Below are positions 9,344 through 18,378 of a stretch of DNA of 38,092 bases, in pieces. The stretch comes from Pseudonocardia lacus (GTDB taxonomy: Bacteria; Actinomycetota; Actinomycetes; Mycobacteriales; Pseudonocardiaceae). The DNA lies in the NCBI RefSeq assembly GCF_018531445.1, contig NZ_JAHDTH010000055.1:1-38092 (forward strand), read 5' to 3'. A model generated the notes under the pieces. The model ran no database searches, had not been told where the DNA came from, and saw nothing but the letters and a program-made list of their open reading frames with translations. Every line of letters begins with the position of its first letter. Within the stretch, counting starts at the first letter, position 1. The position numbers and the translations under genes were made by a program.

Positions 9344-10645
9344 ATGAGCGAACGAAGCTGGGGGTTCCGCACGCGCGCCGTGCACGCCGGGCACGTGCCG
9401 GACGCCAGCACCGGGGCGCGCGCGGTGCCGATCTACCAGTCCACCAGCTTCGTCTTCGGCGACACCCAGGAAGCCGCGAGCCTGTTCGCCCTGCAGAAGT
9501 ACGGCCTGATCTACAGCCGGATCTCCAACCCCACGGTGGCGGTGCTGGAGGAGCGGCTGGCCAGCCTGGAGGGCGGCATCGGGGCGGTGTGCACGGCCAG
9601 CGGGCAGGCCGCGGAGTTCCTGACCTTCGCCACGCTCGCCGGCGCGGGCGACCACATCGTCGCCGCGGCCGGCCTCTACGGCGGCACCGTCACCCAGCTC
9701 GACGTGACGCTGCGCCGGTTCGGCGTCGACACCACCTTCGTGCCGTACGCGGACGGCGCCGAGGGCATGGCCGCCGCGATCCGGCCCGAGACGAAGCTGC
9801 TGTTCGCCGAGGTCGTCGCCAACCCCAGCGGCGACGTGGCCGACATCGCTGCGCTGGCCGACGTCGCGCACGCCGCGGGGCTGCCGCTCGTCGTCGACGC
9901 CACGATGGCCACGCCGTACCTGTGCCGGCCCATCGAGCACGGCGCCGACATCGTGATCCACTCGGCGACGAAGTTCCTCGGCGGCCACGGCACCACGCTG
10001 GGCGGGGTGGTGGTCGAGTCGGGCCGGTTCGACTGGGGCAGCGGCCGCTTCCCGCAGATGACCGAGCCCGTCCCGGCCTACGGCGGGCTGTCCTGGTGGG
10101 GCAACTTCGGCGAGCTCGGCTTCCTGACCAAGCTGCGCGCCGAGCAGCTGCGCGACATCGGCCCGGCGCTCGCCCCGCACAGTGCGTTCCTGCTGCTGCA
10201 GGGTGTGGAGACGCTGCCCCAGCGGATGGACGCGCACCTGCGCAACACCCACGAGGTCGCCGGCTGGCTGGCCGCCGACCCCCGCGTCGCCTACGTCAAC
10301 TGGGCCGGCCTGCCCGACCACCCCGGCCACGAGCTGGCCCGGCGCTACCTGCCGCTCGGGCCGGGCGCGGTGTTCTCGTTCGGGGTGCGCGGCGGGCGGG
10401 AGGCGGGCCAGCGGTTCATCGAGTCGCTGCAGCTGTGCAGCCACCTGGCCAACATCGGCGACGCCCGCACCCTGGTCATCCACCCCGGGTCGACGACCCA
10501 CCAGCAGCTCACCGACGACCAGCTGCGCGACGCCGGGGTGCCGCCCGACCTGATCCGGATCAGCGTGGGGCTGGAGGACGCCGACGACATCATCTGGGAC
10601 CTCGACCGCGCCCTCACCACGGCGACGAAGGGCGGTGAGTCGTGA
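9344..10645 (+). CDS. metY: O-acetylhomoserine sulfhydrylase-type PLP enzyme
   Basis: Members of this Cys/Met metabolism PLP family replace the acetyl group of O-acetylhomoserine with sulfide to give homocysteine. The 433-residue product has VPIYQSTSFVF (28-38), YSRISNPTVAVLEERLASLEGG, the LLFAEVVANPSGDVADI block, VVDATMATP, and the PLP lysine in HSATKFLGGHG (Lys210). The region around SWWGNFGELGFLTKLRAEQLRD is typical of MetY rather than cystathionine gamma-synthase. ATG 9344 is preferred over GTG 9338 because CAGGAT (9332-9337) lies 6 nt before the ATG. It overlaps the next gene by 4 nt (GTGA). Confidence 0.9.
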   Translation: MSERSWGFRTRAVHAGHVPDASTGARAVPIYQSTSFVFGDTQEAASLFALQKYGLIYSRISNPTVAVLEERLASLEGGIGAVCTASGQAAEFLTFATLAGAGDHIVAAAGLYGGTVTQLDVTLRRFGVDTTFVPYADGAEGMAAAIRPETKLLFAEVVANPSGDVADIAALADVAHAAGLPLVVDATMATPYLCRPIEHGADIVIHSATKFLGGHGTTLGGVVVESGRFDWGSGRFPQMTEPVPAYGGLSWWGNFGELGFLTKLRAEQLRDIGPALAPHSAFLLLQGVETLPQRMDAHLRNTHEVAGWLAADPRVAYVNWAGLPDHPGHELARRYLPLGPGAVFSFGVRGGREAGQRFIESLQLCSHLANIGDARTLVIHPGSTTHQQLTDDQLRDAGVPPDLIRISVGLEDADDIIWDLDRALTTATKGGES

Positions 10646-11157
10646 CGATCTCGGCCTCGACCTGGCAGAACCCGGGCCCCGCCGAGCGGCTGCGGATCCT
10701 GCGCGAGACGCGCACGGTCGCGGTCGTCGGGGCGTCCGCGAACCCGTCCCGGGCCAGCAACTTCGTCTCCACGTACCTGCTGGCCAGCACCCGCTTCGAG
10801 GTGCTGATGGTCAACCCGAACGAGACCGGGATCCTGGGCAGGCCGTGCTACCCGAGCCTGGCCGAGCTGCCGGTGGTGCCCGACCTGGTCGACGTGTTCC
10901 GGCGCCTGCCCGACCTGCCGAAGGTGCTCGACGAGGTGCTGGCGCTGCCGCCGGGGGTGCGCACGTTCTGGACGCAGTTCGGGCTGTGGGACGAGGCGGT
11001 GGCCCGGCGGGCCGAGGAGGCCGGGCTGCAGGTGGTGATGGACCGCTGCCTGAAGGTCGAGCACGCCCGCTTCCACGGCGGGTTGCACGTCGCCGGGTTC
11101 GACACCGGGGTGATCAGCGCCCGGCGCCGCGGTCCGGACGGCGTCGATCCGGATTAG
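10642..11157 (+). CDS. CoA-binding domain protein (YccU type)
   Basis: This 171-residue single-domain Rossmann protein resembles the small CoA-binding family also found in succinyl-CoA synthetase. The nucleotide-binding stretch TVAVVGASANPSRASNFVSTYLL covers about residues 24-46. It is followed by VLMVNPNE, DLVDVFR and GVRTFWTQFGLWDEAVARRAEEAGLQVVMDRCLKVEH. The start overlaps the metY stop (GTGA), so it is probably co-translated with the sulfhydrylase. The partner or substrate is unknown. Confidence 0.87.
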   Translation: MTISASTWQNPGPAERLRILRETRTVAVVGASANPSRASNFVSTYLLASTRFEVLMVNPNETGILGRPCYPSLAELPVVPDLVDVFRRLPDLPKVLDEVLALPPGVRTFWTQFGLWDEAVARRAEEAGLQVVMDRCLKVEHARFHGGLHVAGFDTGVISARRRGPDGVDPD

Positions 11158-11164
11158 CGCCGGA

Positions 11165-11609
11165 TCAGCGCCCGAGCTGGGGCAGCACGGTCAGCAGCCG
11201 GACCCCGAAGTACAGCAGCACCCCGACCACCGCCAGCAGCCAGAACGGCCAGGCGCGCTTGCGCGCGATGAGCCACAGCACCAGCGAGCCGACGGCGAGC
11301 GGCACGACCAGGCTCCCGACGACCGCTCCCAGCGCCCTGGCCGACGGTGGCGGCCCGGCGATGGCGAACAGCAGCACCAGCTGGATCGCGGCGCCGATGG
11401 CGGTCGCGCCCAGCGCCGGCCAGTAGCTCGTGCGCGGGCGCGCCCCGCCGACCGGGGGGCAGGGGCTGGTCCAGACCGGCCGGGTACGGCGGCGCGCCGG
11501 GCATCGGCGCGTGCGGGGGCAGCTCCTGGTGGGGTTGGTAACCGGGCGCCCCCATCCAGGAGGCCCGGTTCTCCTCGGGGCCGGGGCGCGGCGACGGGCT
11601 GTCGGACAT
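11165..11609 (-). pseudogene. Small membrane protein gene with apparent frameshift
   Basis: Reading from ATG 11609 gives MSDSPSPRPGPEENRASWMG and a Pro-rich stretch ending near GLDQPLPP. The sensible continuation (TSYWPALGATAIGAAIQLVLLFAIAG and two more hydrophobic segments, ending LPQLGR at TGA 11165-11167) is in the neighbouring frame. Removing one base from the six-G run at 11454-11459 (plus strand) joins both halves into a protein of about 147 residues: a Pro-rich N-terminus followed by three membrane segments. The undisturbed first frame turns into Arg/Ala-rich non-membrane sequence, which supports a frameshift. TACGGT (11621-11616) lies 6 nt before the ATG, so the start looks genuine. 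It may be a pseudogene, a sequencing error or, less likely, a slippage site. Family unknown. Confidence 0.65.
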
Positions 11610-11682
11610 GGCTGAACCGTAGTCGTGCGGTGACAGCCCGCGTGGCGGATCGCGACACGTTCCCCGCCGGCCGGGGAGCCGC

Positions 11683-12861
11683 TCAGCGACGCCCGTAGGT
11701 GAGCCGGCGCAGCACGACCTCGGCCGGCCCGCGCAGCCCCAGCCGGTCGGACGCGGCGGCGACCACCAGGATCACCAGCCACACACCGGCGGCCAGCAGC
11801 GCGGCGTCGGCGGGCCCGAGCACCGCGCCCCAGCCGAGGGTCCACGCCGGTAGCAGGGCGGCGAACGCCACCGACTGGGCCAGGTAGCACGACAGCGAGC
11901 GCTGCCCACACGCCCGCACGGCCCGCGCCACGACGCCCGGGCGGTCGCCGGTGCGGCCCAGGGCGAGCAGGCCGAACAGCGCGGCGTAGCCCAGCCCGCC
12001 CGCGTAGCCGGTCAGGGAGTGCAGGGCGCCGGCCGCCGCCGTCGCGCCGGAGGGGGCCGCCCAGACGCCGCCGGCGATCAGGGCCAGCGGCAGCCCGCCG
12101 AGCACCGCGGCGGCGAGCCCGCCCGCGGCCAGCCGCACCAGCAGGGGCCGGTGCGACGCCGGGTCGTCGAGCAGGCCGCGGCGCGCGGCCCAGGTGCCCA
12201 TCGCGACCGCCCCGAACACGCCGAGCACGGAGCCGATCAGGCCGCCGGAGAGGTACTCGACCGCGCGGGCCGCGAGCGCGGGCAGCGGCTCGGCCACGGC
12301 CATCGACGGCATCATCGCGGCGGCGTCGGGGACGAACGCCACCGCCGCGCCGACGACCGTGACCACCGTGGCGCCGCAGCCGACCACGGCCAGCAGCGCG
12401 CGGTCGCCCGCCGCGTGCACCAGCGCCCCGGCCAGCAGCACGGCCAGCAGGCCGTAGGCGCCGACCACGTCGCCGGGGAACAGCAGCACCCCGTGCGCGA
12501 CGCCGATCAGCAGCAGCCACCAGCCCCGCCGCCGCACCAGGCGCACCACCGCGGGCGCCGGCAGGCCCACCGCGGCCCGGCGCCGGGCCAGCTGCACGAC
12601 GCCGTAGCCGAACAGCAGCGCGAACAGCGGGTAGGCCCGACCGTCCACCAGCACCAGCTGCACGACCGTGACGACCTGGTCGACGCCCCGCGGGTCGGCC
12701 GGGTAGCCGCGCAGCCCGAGCGGGCGCCCGTACCCCCAGAACACCACGTTGGCCAGCGCGATGAGCAGCAGCATCCCGCCGCGGGCGAGGTCGGGGGCGG
12801 GGACCCGGTCGCGCAGCGGGGTGGGGCCGGGGTCGACCGCCCCGTCGAGCGGGGCAGGCAT
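11683..12861 (-). CDS. DUF418 family membrane protein
   Basis: This 392-residue protein has about ten hydrophobic segments. The N-terminal part (DLARGGMLLLIALANVVFW, then DGRAYPLFALLFGYGVVQL) and the C-terminal DUF418 part (ACGQRSLSCYLAQSV, then LRGPAEVVLRRLTYGRR) are characteristic of this family of uncharacterised transporter- or acyltransferase-like membrane proteins. The start ATG 12861 is preceded by TAGGCT (12873-12868) with a 6-nt gap, indicating a leaderless transcript. It is divergent from mdh across a 120-bp region. No substrate can be proposed. Confidence 0.85.
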   Translation of the reverse strand: MPAPLDGAVDPGPTPLRDRVPAPDLARGGMLLLIALANVVFWGYGRPLGLRGYPADPRGVDQVVTVVQLVLVDGRAYPLFALLFGYGVVQLARRRAAVGLPAPAVVRLVRRRGWWLLLIGVAHGVLLFPGDVVGAYGLLAVLLAGALVHAAGDRALLAVVGCGATVVTVVGAAVAFVPDAAAMMPSMAVAEPLPALAARAVEYLSGGLIGSVLGVFGAVAMGTWAARRGLLDDPASHRPLLVRLAAGGLAAAVLGGLPLALIAGGVWAAPSGATAAAGALHSLTGYAGGLGYAALFGLLALGRTGDRPGVVARAVRACGQRSLSCYLAQSVAFAALLPAWTLGWGAVLGPADAALLAAGVWLVILVVAAASDRLGLRGPAEVVLRRLTYGRR

Positions 12862-13977
<1,116 letters not shown>

Positions 13978-13984
13978 CCCCAGG

Positions 13985-14033
13985 ACGCGACGGAGCCCCG
14001 GTGCCATCCATCGGTACCGGGGCTCCGTCGCGT
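13985..14033 (+). terminator. Strong hairpin terminator after mdh
   Basis: ACGCGACGGAGCCCCGGT (13985-14002) and its exact reverse complement (14016-14033) form an 18-bp perfect stem, extendable by three pairs including one G-U, with a short loop. It lies 8 nt after the mdh stop and 4 nt before the end of the convergent small gene, so it may end transcription from both sides. Only a weak T-tail (TTCGCT) follows, as is common for actinobacterial terminators. Confidence 0.85.
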
Positions 14034-14036
14034 TCG

Positions 14037-14347
14037 CTAGCGGTCGTCGCCGCGCTCGATCAACGCCGTGATCAGCTCGACGATGCGCTGCTGGCCGGCG
14101 GCGGACTTGGCGAACCCGCACGCATCTCCCGCTCCAGCCGGTCGAAGCGGTCGGCGGTCTGGATGCCGAGAGCGTTGATCGCCTCGCGGTTGGCCTCGAT
14201 CTCGATCGACACGTCGCTGTAGTCGCGGTCGTTCATCGCGGCGATGTGGCGGGCGGCCGTGGCGTCGGCCGCCACGACGTCCATGCGCCGCTCCAGCGCG
14301 GTGACCCTCGCGCGTAAGTCGGGGGAGTCGTCGGGGGAAGCGGTCAC
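14037..14347 (-). pseudogene. Small helical protein gene with apparent frameshift
   Basis: From ATG 14347 the frame encodes MTASPDDSPDLRARVTALERR and a charged, helical, coiled-coil-like stretch through EREMRAG, then changes into Ser/Pro-rich sequence. The neighbouring frame continues with GFAKSAAGQQRIVELITALIERGDDR to TAG at 14037-14039, which looks like the natural amphipathic C-terminus. One missing base in the CCC run at 14114-14116 (plus strand) explains the break; with it the protein would be about 103 residues. The family is not recognised; small helical proteins of this style are common hypotheticals in actinobacteria. It may be a sequencing error or a true pseudogene. Confidence 0.6.
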
Positions 14348-14404
14348 GGCCGAAGGGTACCCAGGCCGTCCCGTCGGCGGACCGTTTCGGGAGACGACCC
14401 CGAC

Positions 14405-16153
14405 TCAGCCCAGCTGGACGATCGCGAACGCCTCCGGCGGCAGCGAGATCGCGTCCTCGTGGCCCTCGACCGGCTCGCTGGCCAGCAGGATCCGGTCGAT
14501 CGGGGCGTTCATCGCCAGCGTGACCGGCTCCCCGCCCAGGTTGCACGCCACCCGCAGCCGCCCGCGGTGCAGCACGACCGTGCGGGCCACCTCGTCGATG
14601 TCGACCTCGACCTCGTCGAGCCACGGGTCGGACAGCTCCGGCCGGGCCCGGCGCAGCGCGATCAGCTCGCGGTGCAGCCGCAGCAGGGTGGCGTGCGGCT
14701 CGCCGGCCGGCTCGTCCCAGTCGAGCTTGGAGTCCAGGAAGGTCGACTCGGCGTTCGGGTCGGGGACGTCGGCGTCGCCCCAGCCGTGCTCGGCGAACTC
14801 CGCGGTGCGCCCGGTGCGCACGGCCTCGCGCAGCTGCTCGTCGGGGAAGTAGGAGAAGAACTGCCACGGCGTGCGGGCGCCCCACTCCTCGCCCATGAAC
14901 AGCATCGGGGTGAACGGGGAGGCGAACACGAGGGCCGCGCCGCAGGCCAGCAGGCCGGGGGACAGGGTCTGGGTGAGCCGGTCGCCGCTGGCCCGGTTGC
15001 CGATCTGGTCGTGGTTCTGCAGGTAGGCCAGGAAGCGGTGGCCGGGGATGCGCTTGGTGTCGACCGGCGCCCCGTGGTTGCGCTGCCGGAAGCTCGACCA
15101 CGTGCCCTCGTGCAGGAACGCGCGGGTGAACACGTGCGCGAGACCGGTGAGACCGGCGGTGGCGAAGTCGGCGTAGTAGCCCTGCGCCTCGCCGGTCAGC
15201 GCGGTGTGCAGGGTGTGGTGGATGTCGTCGGCCCACTGGGCGTGCAGGCCGTACCCGCCGGCCTCGCGGGCGGTGACCATGCGCGGGTCGTTCAGGTCGG
15301 ACTCGGCGATCAGCGACAGCGGCCGGTTGAGGTGCGTGGACAGCGCCTCCACCTCGACCGCGAGCTGTTCGAGCAGGTGGGTGGCCCGGGTGTCGCGCAG
15401 TGCGTGCACGGCGTCGATGCGCAGGCCGTCGACGTGGAAGTCGCGCAGCCACATCTTCGCGTTGTCGATGACGTAGCGGCGGACGTGCTCGGAGTGCGGC
15501 CCGTCGAGGTTGAGCGAGGGCCCCCAGATGTTGGAGCCGGCGAAGTAGGGCCCGAAGCGGTCCAGGTAGGCCCCGGACGGCCCGAGGTGGTTGTAGACGA
15601 CGTCGAGGAGCACGCCCATGCCGCGGCTGTGGCAGGCGTCGACGAACCGCTTGAAGGCGTCGGGGCCGCCGTAGTTCTCGGTGACGGCGTACCAGCCGAC
15701 GCCGTCGTAGCCCCAGTTGCGCGGCCCGTCGACGGCGTTGACCGGCAGCACCTCGACCAGGTCGACACCCAGGTGGGCGAGGTGGTCGAGGCGCTCGATC
15801 GCCGAGTCGAACGTGCCGGTCGGGGTGAACGTGCCGATGTGCAGCTCGTAGACGACGCTGCCGGGCAGCTGCCGCCCGGTCCAGGCCTGGTCGGTCCAGA
15901 TGTGCCAGTCGCCGTCGTAGAGCCGGGAGGCGCCGTGCACGCCGCTGGGCTGCCAGCGCGAGCGCGGGTCGGGCAGCGGGGTCTCGTCGTCGCCGAGCAG
16001 GAAGGCGTAGGCCGCGCCGGGCTGCGCCCCGGCCACGTCGGTCCGCCACCAGCCGGTGCCGTCGGGGCTCATCGGATGGGCGGTGCCGTCCACCAGCACG
16101 CGGACCCGGTCGTGCAGCGGTGCCCACACCGCGAAGTCAGCCACGCGGGGCAT
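14405..16153 (-). CDS. treZ: Malto-oligosyltrehalose trehalohydrolase
   Basis: TreZ releases trehalose from the maltooligosyl-trehalose made by TreY. The 582-residue GH13 protein has an N-terminal carbohydrate-binding-type domain (FAVWAPLHDRVRVLVDG, residues 7-23), the barrel motifs VLLDVVYNH (181-189), DGLRIDAVHAL with nucleophile Asp247, LIAESDLNDP with acid/base Glu284, and NHDQIGNRA with Asp382. The ATG at 16153 sits right after a GGGAAG run, which is too close to serve it; the in-frame GTG at 16144 (VADFAVWAP) has better spacing and may be the true start. It is separated from treY and glgX by three unrelated genes. Confidence 0.94.
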   Translation of the reverse strand: MPRVADFAVWAPLHDRVRVLVDGTAHPMSPDGTGWWRTDVAGAQPGAAYAFLLGDDETPLPDPRSRWQPSGVHGASRLYDGDWHIWTDQAWTGRQLPGSVVYELHIGTFTPTGTFDSAIERLDHLAHLGVDLVEVLPVNAVDGPRNWGYDGVGWYAVTENYGGPDAFKRFVDACHSRGMGVLLDVVYNHLGPSGAYLDRFGPYFAGSNIWGPSLNLDGPHSEHVRRYVIDNAKMWLRDFHVDGLRIDAVHALRDTRATHLLEQLAVEVEALSTHLNRPLSLIAESDLNDPRMVTAREAGGYGLHAQWADDIHHTLHTALTGEAQGYYADFATAGLTGLAHVFTRAFLHEGTWSSFRQRNHGAPVDTKRIPGHRFLAYLQNHDQIGNRASGDRLTQTLSPGLLACGAALVFASPFTPMLFMGEEWGARTPWQFFSYFPDEQLREAVRTGRTAEFAEHGWGDADVPDPNAESTFLDSKLDWDEPAGEPHATLLRLHRELIALRRARPELSDPWLDEVEVDIDEVARTVVLHRGRLRVACNLGGEPVTLAMNAPIDRILLASEPVEGHEDAISLPPEAFAIVQLG

Positions 16154-16251
16154 CTTCCCGGTTCGCCCGGATCCACGCCCGGCGCAGGGGTGTGATCCGA
16201 CGCGGACCGGAAGTGGCGCTCGGCCTGCCGGCGGCGTACCCGACCTCGACG

Positions 16252-16749
16252 TCAGAGGTGGCGGTAGCCGGGGTGGACGCCGGGGGTGAGGCCGTGGTCG
16301 GCGGCGATGCGGGCCAGCAGCGCGGTGAGGGTGGTGCGTTCCTCGTCGGAGAGGGCGGCGCAGATCGCGTCGTCGTGCGCCTGACCGACCTCGGCGATGC
16401 GGCGCAGCAGGTCGTGGCCGGCGTCGGTGAGGTGCAGGGCGTGCAGGCGGCGGTCGTCGGGGTTGCGGCGGCGCTCGACCAGGCCGCGCTCGTCGAGGCC
16501 GTCGAGCAGGGCGACCAGCCGGCTCGGCGGCGTGCCCAGGAGGCGGGCCAGCGCCTGCTGGGACTGGCCGGGGGCCACGGCGACCGCGCGCAGCAGGCCG
16601 GTCTGCGGCGGGGTCAGGTCGAGCTCGGCGATCCGCTCGGCGAACCGCGCGGCGGCGTGCGAGCCGATCTGGGTGAGCAGGAAGGCGGCGCCGGGGGTCG
16701 GCGGCGGGGCGCAGTCCCGCGGGGGGCGGGCGTCACCGGGGATGGCCAT
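16252..16749 (-). CDS. MarR family transcriptional regulator
   Basis: This 165-residue winged-helix regulator shows the MarR layout: an N-terminal dimerisation helix (AAFLLTQIGSHAAARFAERI), the helix-turn-helix LTPPQTGLLRAVAVAPGQSQQALARLLGTPPSRLVALLDGLDERGLVERRRNPDDRRLHALHLT with the wing at NPDDRR, and C-terminal helices. ATG 16749 is chosen because TACGGT (16762-16757) lies 7 nt upstream; a TTG at 16773 would start within the promoter. It is divergent from a membrane protein and a flavin-type oxidoreductase gene and probably controls them and itself. Confidence 0.9.
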   Translation of the reverse strand: MAIPGDARPPRDCAPPPTPGAAFLLTQIGSHAAARFAERIAELDLTPPQTGLLRAVAVAPGQSQQALARLLGTPPSRLVALLDGLDERGLVERRRNPDDRRLHALHLTDAGHDLLRRIAEVGQAHDDAICAALSDEERTTLTALLARIAADHGLTPGVHPGYRHL

Positions 16750-16752
16750 GGG

Positions 16753-16799
16753 TGTAACCGTATCACTTGACAAACCATATACACAGGAGAACGGTTACA
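16753..16799. promoter_or_regulatory. Symmetric divergent marR promoter/operator
   Basis: TGTAACCGT (16753-16761) and ACGGTTACA (16791-16799) are a perfect 9-bp inverted repeat with 29 nt between. Each arm contains the -10-like ACGGT of one divergent gene and ends exactly 3 nt before an ATG (16749 on minus, 16803 on plus). A perfect TTGACA at 16767-16772 lies 17 nt before the plus-strand AACGGT. A MarR dimer bound to the arms would cover both -10 regions; that is inferred. Confidence 0.6.
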
Positions 16800-16832
16800 G
16801 ACATGAATGAACTGTCGATCCGGGAGGCCCCG

Positions 16833-17522
16833 ATGTCCACGTCCCCGCCCCGCACCACCCGCCGCGGCCAGGACGGCCCGCCGCTGCTCGTCCCGGCCGC
16901 GTCCTTCGCCGGGCTGACGATCGCCGGTGCCGTCATCGGCGGCAGCGGCCCGCGGCCCGACTCCACGCCCGACGCGGTCCTGGCCTACGCCACCGCCAAC
17001 CCGACGACGGCCGCGCTCGGCGCCGTGCTGCTGTTCGGCTCGGCTTTCCCGCTGGTCGTCTACGCGGCCACGGCCGTGACGCGGTACCGGCGCCTCGGCG
17101 TCACCGCGCCCGGCCCGCTGATGGGCTTCGCCGGGGCGGTGATGGCCGCCGTCGCGATCGTGCTGAGCGCGCTGTTCGCCTGGACGTCGGTGCAGGTCGC
17201 CGGGCTCGGCGACAGCGCGATCGCGAAGCTGCTCAGCCAGCTGTGGTTCGCCACCGGGGCGTTCGGCTTCGCGGCCCCGATCGGCCTGCTCGTGCTGGGG
17301 CTGGCGGTGCCCGCGGTCCTGCTGAGGTTCCTGCCGGCCTGGCTGGCCTGGGCCGGGACGGTGATCGGCGTGCTGGCCGTGCTCAGCACGTTCGGGATCC
17401 TCACCAGCGCGCTCTACCCGCTCATCCCGATCGGCCGCTTCGGCGCCGTGCTGTTCCTGCTCGCCGTCGCCGTCCTGCTGCCCCGCACCGTCCGGGACGC
17501 CCGCCGTCCCGCCGTCTCCTGA
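16833..17522 (+). CDS. Membrane protein of a MarR-controlled module
   Basis: The 229-residue product has about six hydrophobic segments (about residues 15-35, 52-75, 93-116, 128-150, 155-185 and 195-216) and no motif that I can tie to a named family. ATG 16833 has a GGGAGG ribosome binding site 5 nt upstream. An in-frame ATG at 16803 sits 7 nt after the likely -10 box and would add ten residues (MNELSIREAP) by leaderless initiation; the two starts cannot be separated from sequence alone. The next gene begins 12 nt after the stop, so both are probably one operon under the divergent MarR regulator. Confidence 0.75.
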   Translation: MSTSPPRTTRRGQDGPPLLVPAASFAGLTIAGAVIGGSGPRPDSTPDAVLAYATANPTTAALGAVLLFGSAFPLVVYAATAVTRYRRLGVTAPGPLMGFAGAVMAAVAIVLSALFAWTSVQVAGLGDSAIAKLLSQLWFATGAFGFAAPIGLLVLGLAVPAVLLRFLPAWLAWAGTVIGVLAVLSTFGILTSALYPLIPIGRFGAVLFLLAVAVLLPRTVRDARRPAVS

Positions 17523-17534
17523 GGAGGACCAGTC

Positions 17535-18362
17535 ATGTCGCACCCCTTCCGCTTCGGCGTCATCGCCGCGCCCATGGGCTCGTCCGAGCAGTGGCTGGGC
17601 ACCGCCCGCCGCGTCGCCGACCTCGGCTACTCCACCCTGCTCGGCCCGGACGGCGTGGGCATGCACGCCCCGTTCGTGGCGCTCACCGCGGCCGCCACGG
17701 CGGTGCCCGACCTGCGCGTCGGCACGTTCGTGCTGGCCGGGCCGTTGCGCCCGCCGAGGGAGGCGGCCTGGCAGGGGCACAGCCTCTCGGTGCTGTCCGG
17801 TGGCCGGTTCGACTTCGGCATCGGCACCGGGCGCCCGCAGGCCCGCCCCGACGCCGAGGCGTTCGGCCGGCCGTGGGGCACGGGCGCCGAGCGCCTCGCC
17901 GGCGTCCGCGACGCCATCGCCGCGCTGCGTGAGATGGACGGCGACGCGGTCCGCACCCCGGTGATGATCGCCGCCGGCGGCCCGAAGGCGCTGGACGTCG
18001 CGGCCACCGACGCCGACATCGTGGCGCTGGCCGGGCACCCGGCCGCGCGGCCGGAGGACGTCACGGCGATGGCCGACCGGGTACGCGAGCGGGCCGGCGC
18101 CCGCGCCGACGCCATCGAGCTGGCCATGAACCTGTTCCTGGTCGGCGACGAGGCCCAGCCGTGGATGCGCCAGGTGATGGGCGTCGATCCGGCCGAGCTG
18201 CACCGGATCGGCTCGCCCGGCGCCGTCCGCGGCACGCCCCGGGAGATGGCCGACCAGCTGCTGCGCCGCCGCGACACCATCGGGACGACCTACTTCGCCG
18301 TCGACCGCACCTTCGTCGACGCCCTCGCCCCGGTCGTCGATCTCCTCGCCGGTCGCGAATGA
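17535..18362 (+). CDS. LLM-class flavin/F420-dependent oxidoreductase
   Basis: This 275-residue protein resembles the luciferase-like TIM-barrel oxidoreductases that use F420 or FMN. Typical blocks are FRFGVIAAPMGSSEQWLGTARRVADLGYSTLLGPD (5-40), LRVGTFVLAGPLRPPREAAWQGHSLSVLSGGRFDFGIGTGRP (56-98), PVMIAAGGPKALDVAATDADIVAL and a C-terminal GTPREMADQLLRRRDTIGTTYFAV. An AGGAGGA ribosome binding site lies just before ATG 17535, overlapping the end of the upstream gene. With the membrane protein and MarR it may form a detoxification or redox-response module; the substrate is unknown. It converges on treY with 16 nt between stops. Confidence 0.87.
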   Translation: MSHPFRFGVIAAPMGSSEQWLGTARRVADLGYSTLLGPDGVGMHAPFVALTAAATAVPDLRVGTFVLAGPLRPPREAAWQGHSLSVLSGGRFDFGIGTGRPQARPDAEAFGRPWGTGAERLAGVRDAIAALREMDGDAVRTPVMIAAGGPKALDVAATDADIVALAGHPAARPEDVTAMADRVRERAGARADAIELAMNLFLVGDEAQPWMRQVMGVDPAELHRIGSPGAVRGTPREMADQLLRRRDTIGTTYFAVDRTFVDALAPVVDLLAGRE

Positions 18363-18378
18363 CCCCGCCCGGATGCCA

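Noticed and set aside
16767..16803. TTG start at 16767 for the membrane protein
   Set aside because: It would fall inside the -35 box TTGACA of its own promoter; ATG 16803 or 16833 are better.
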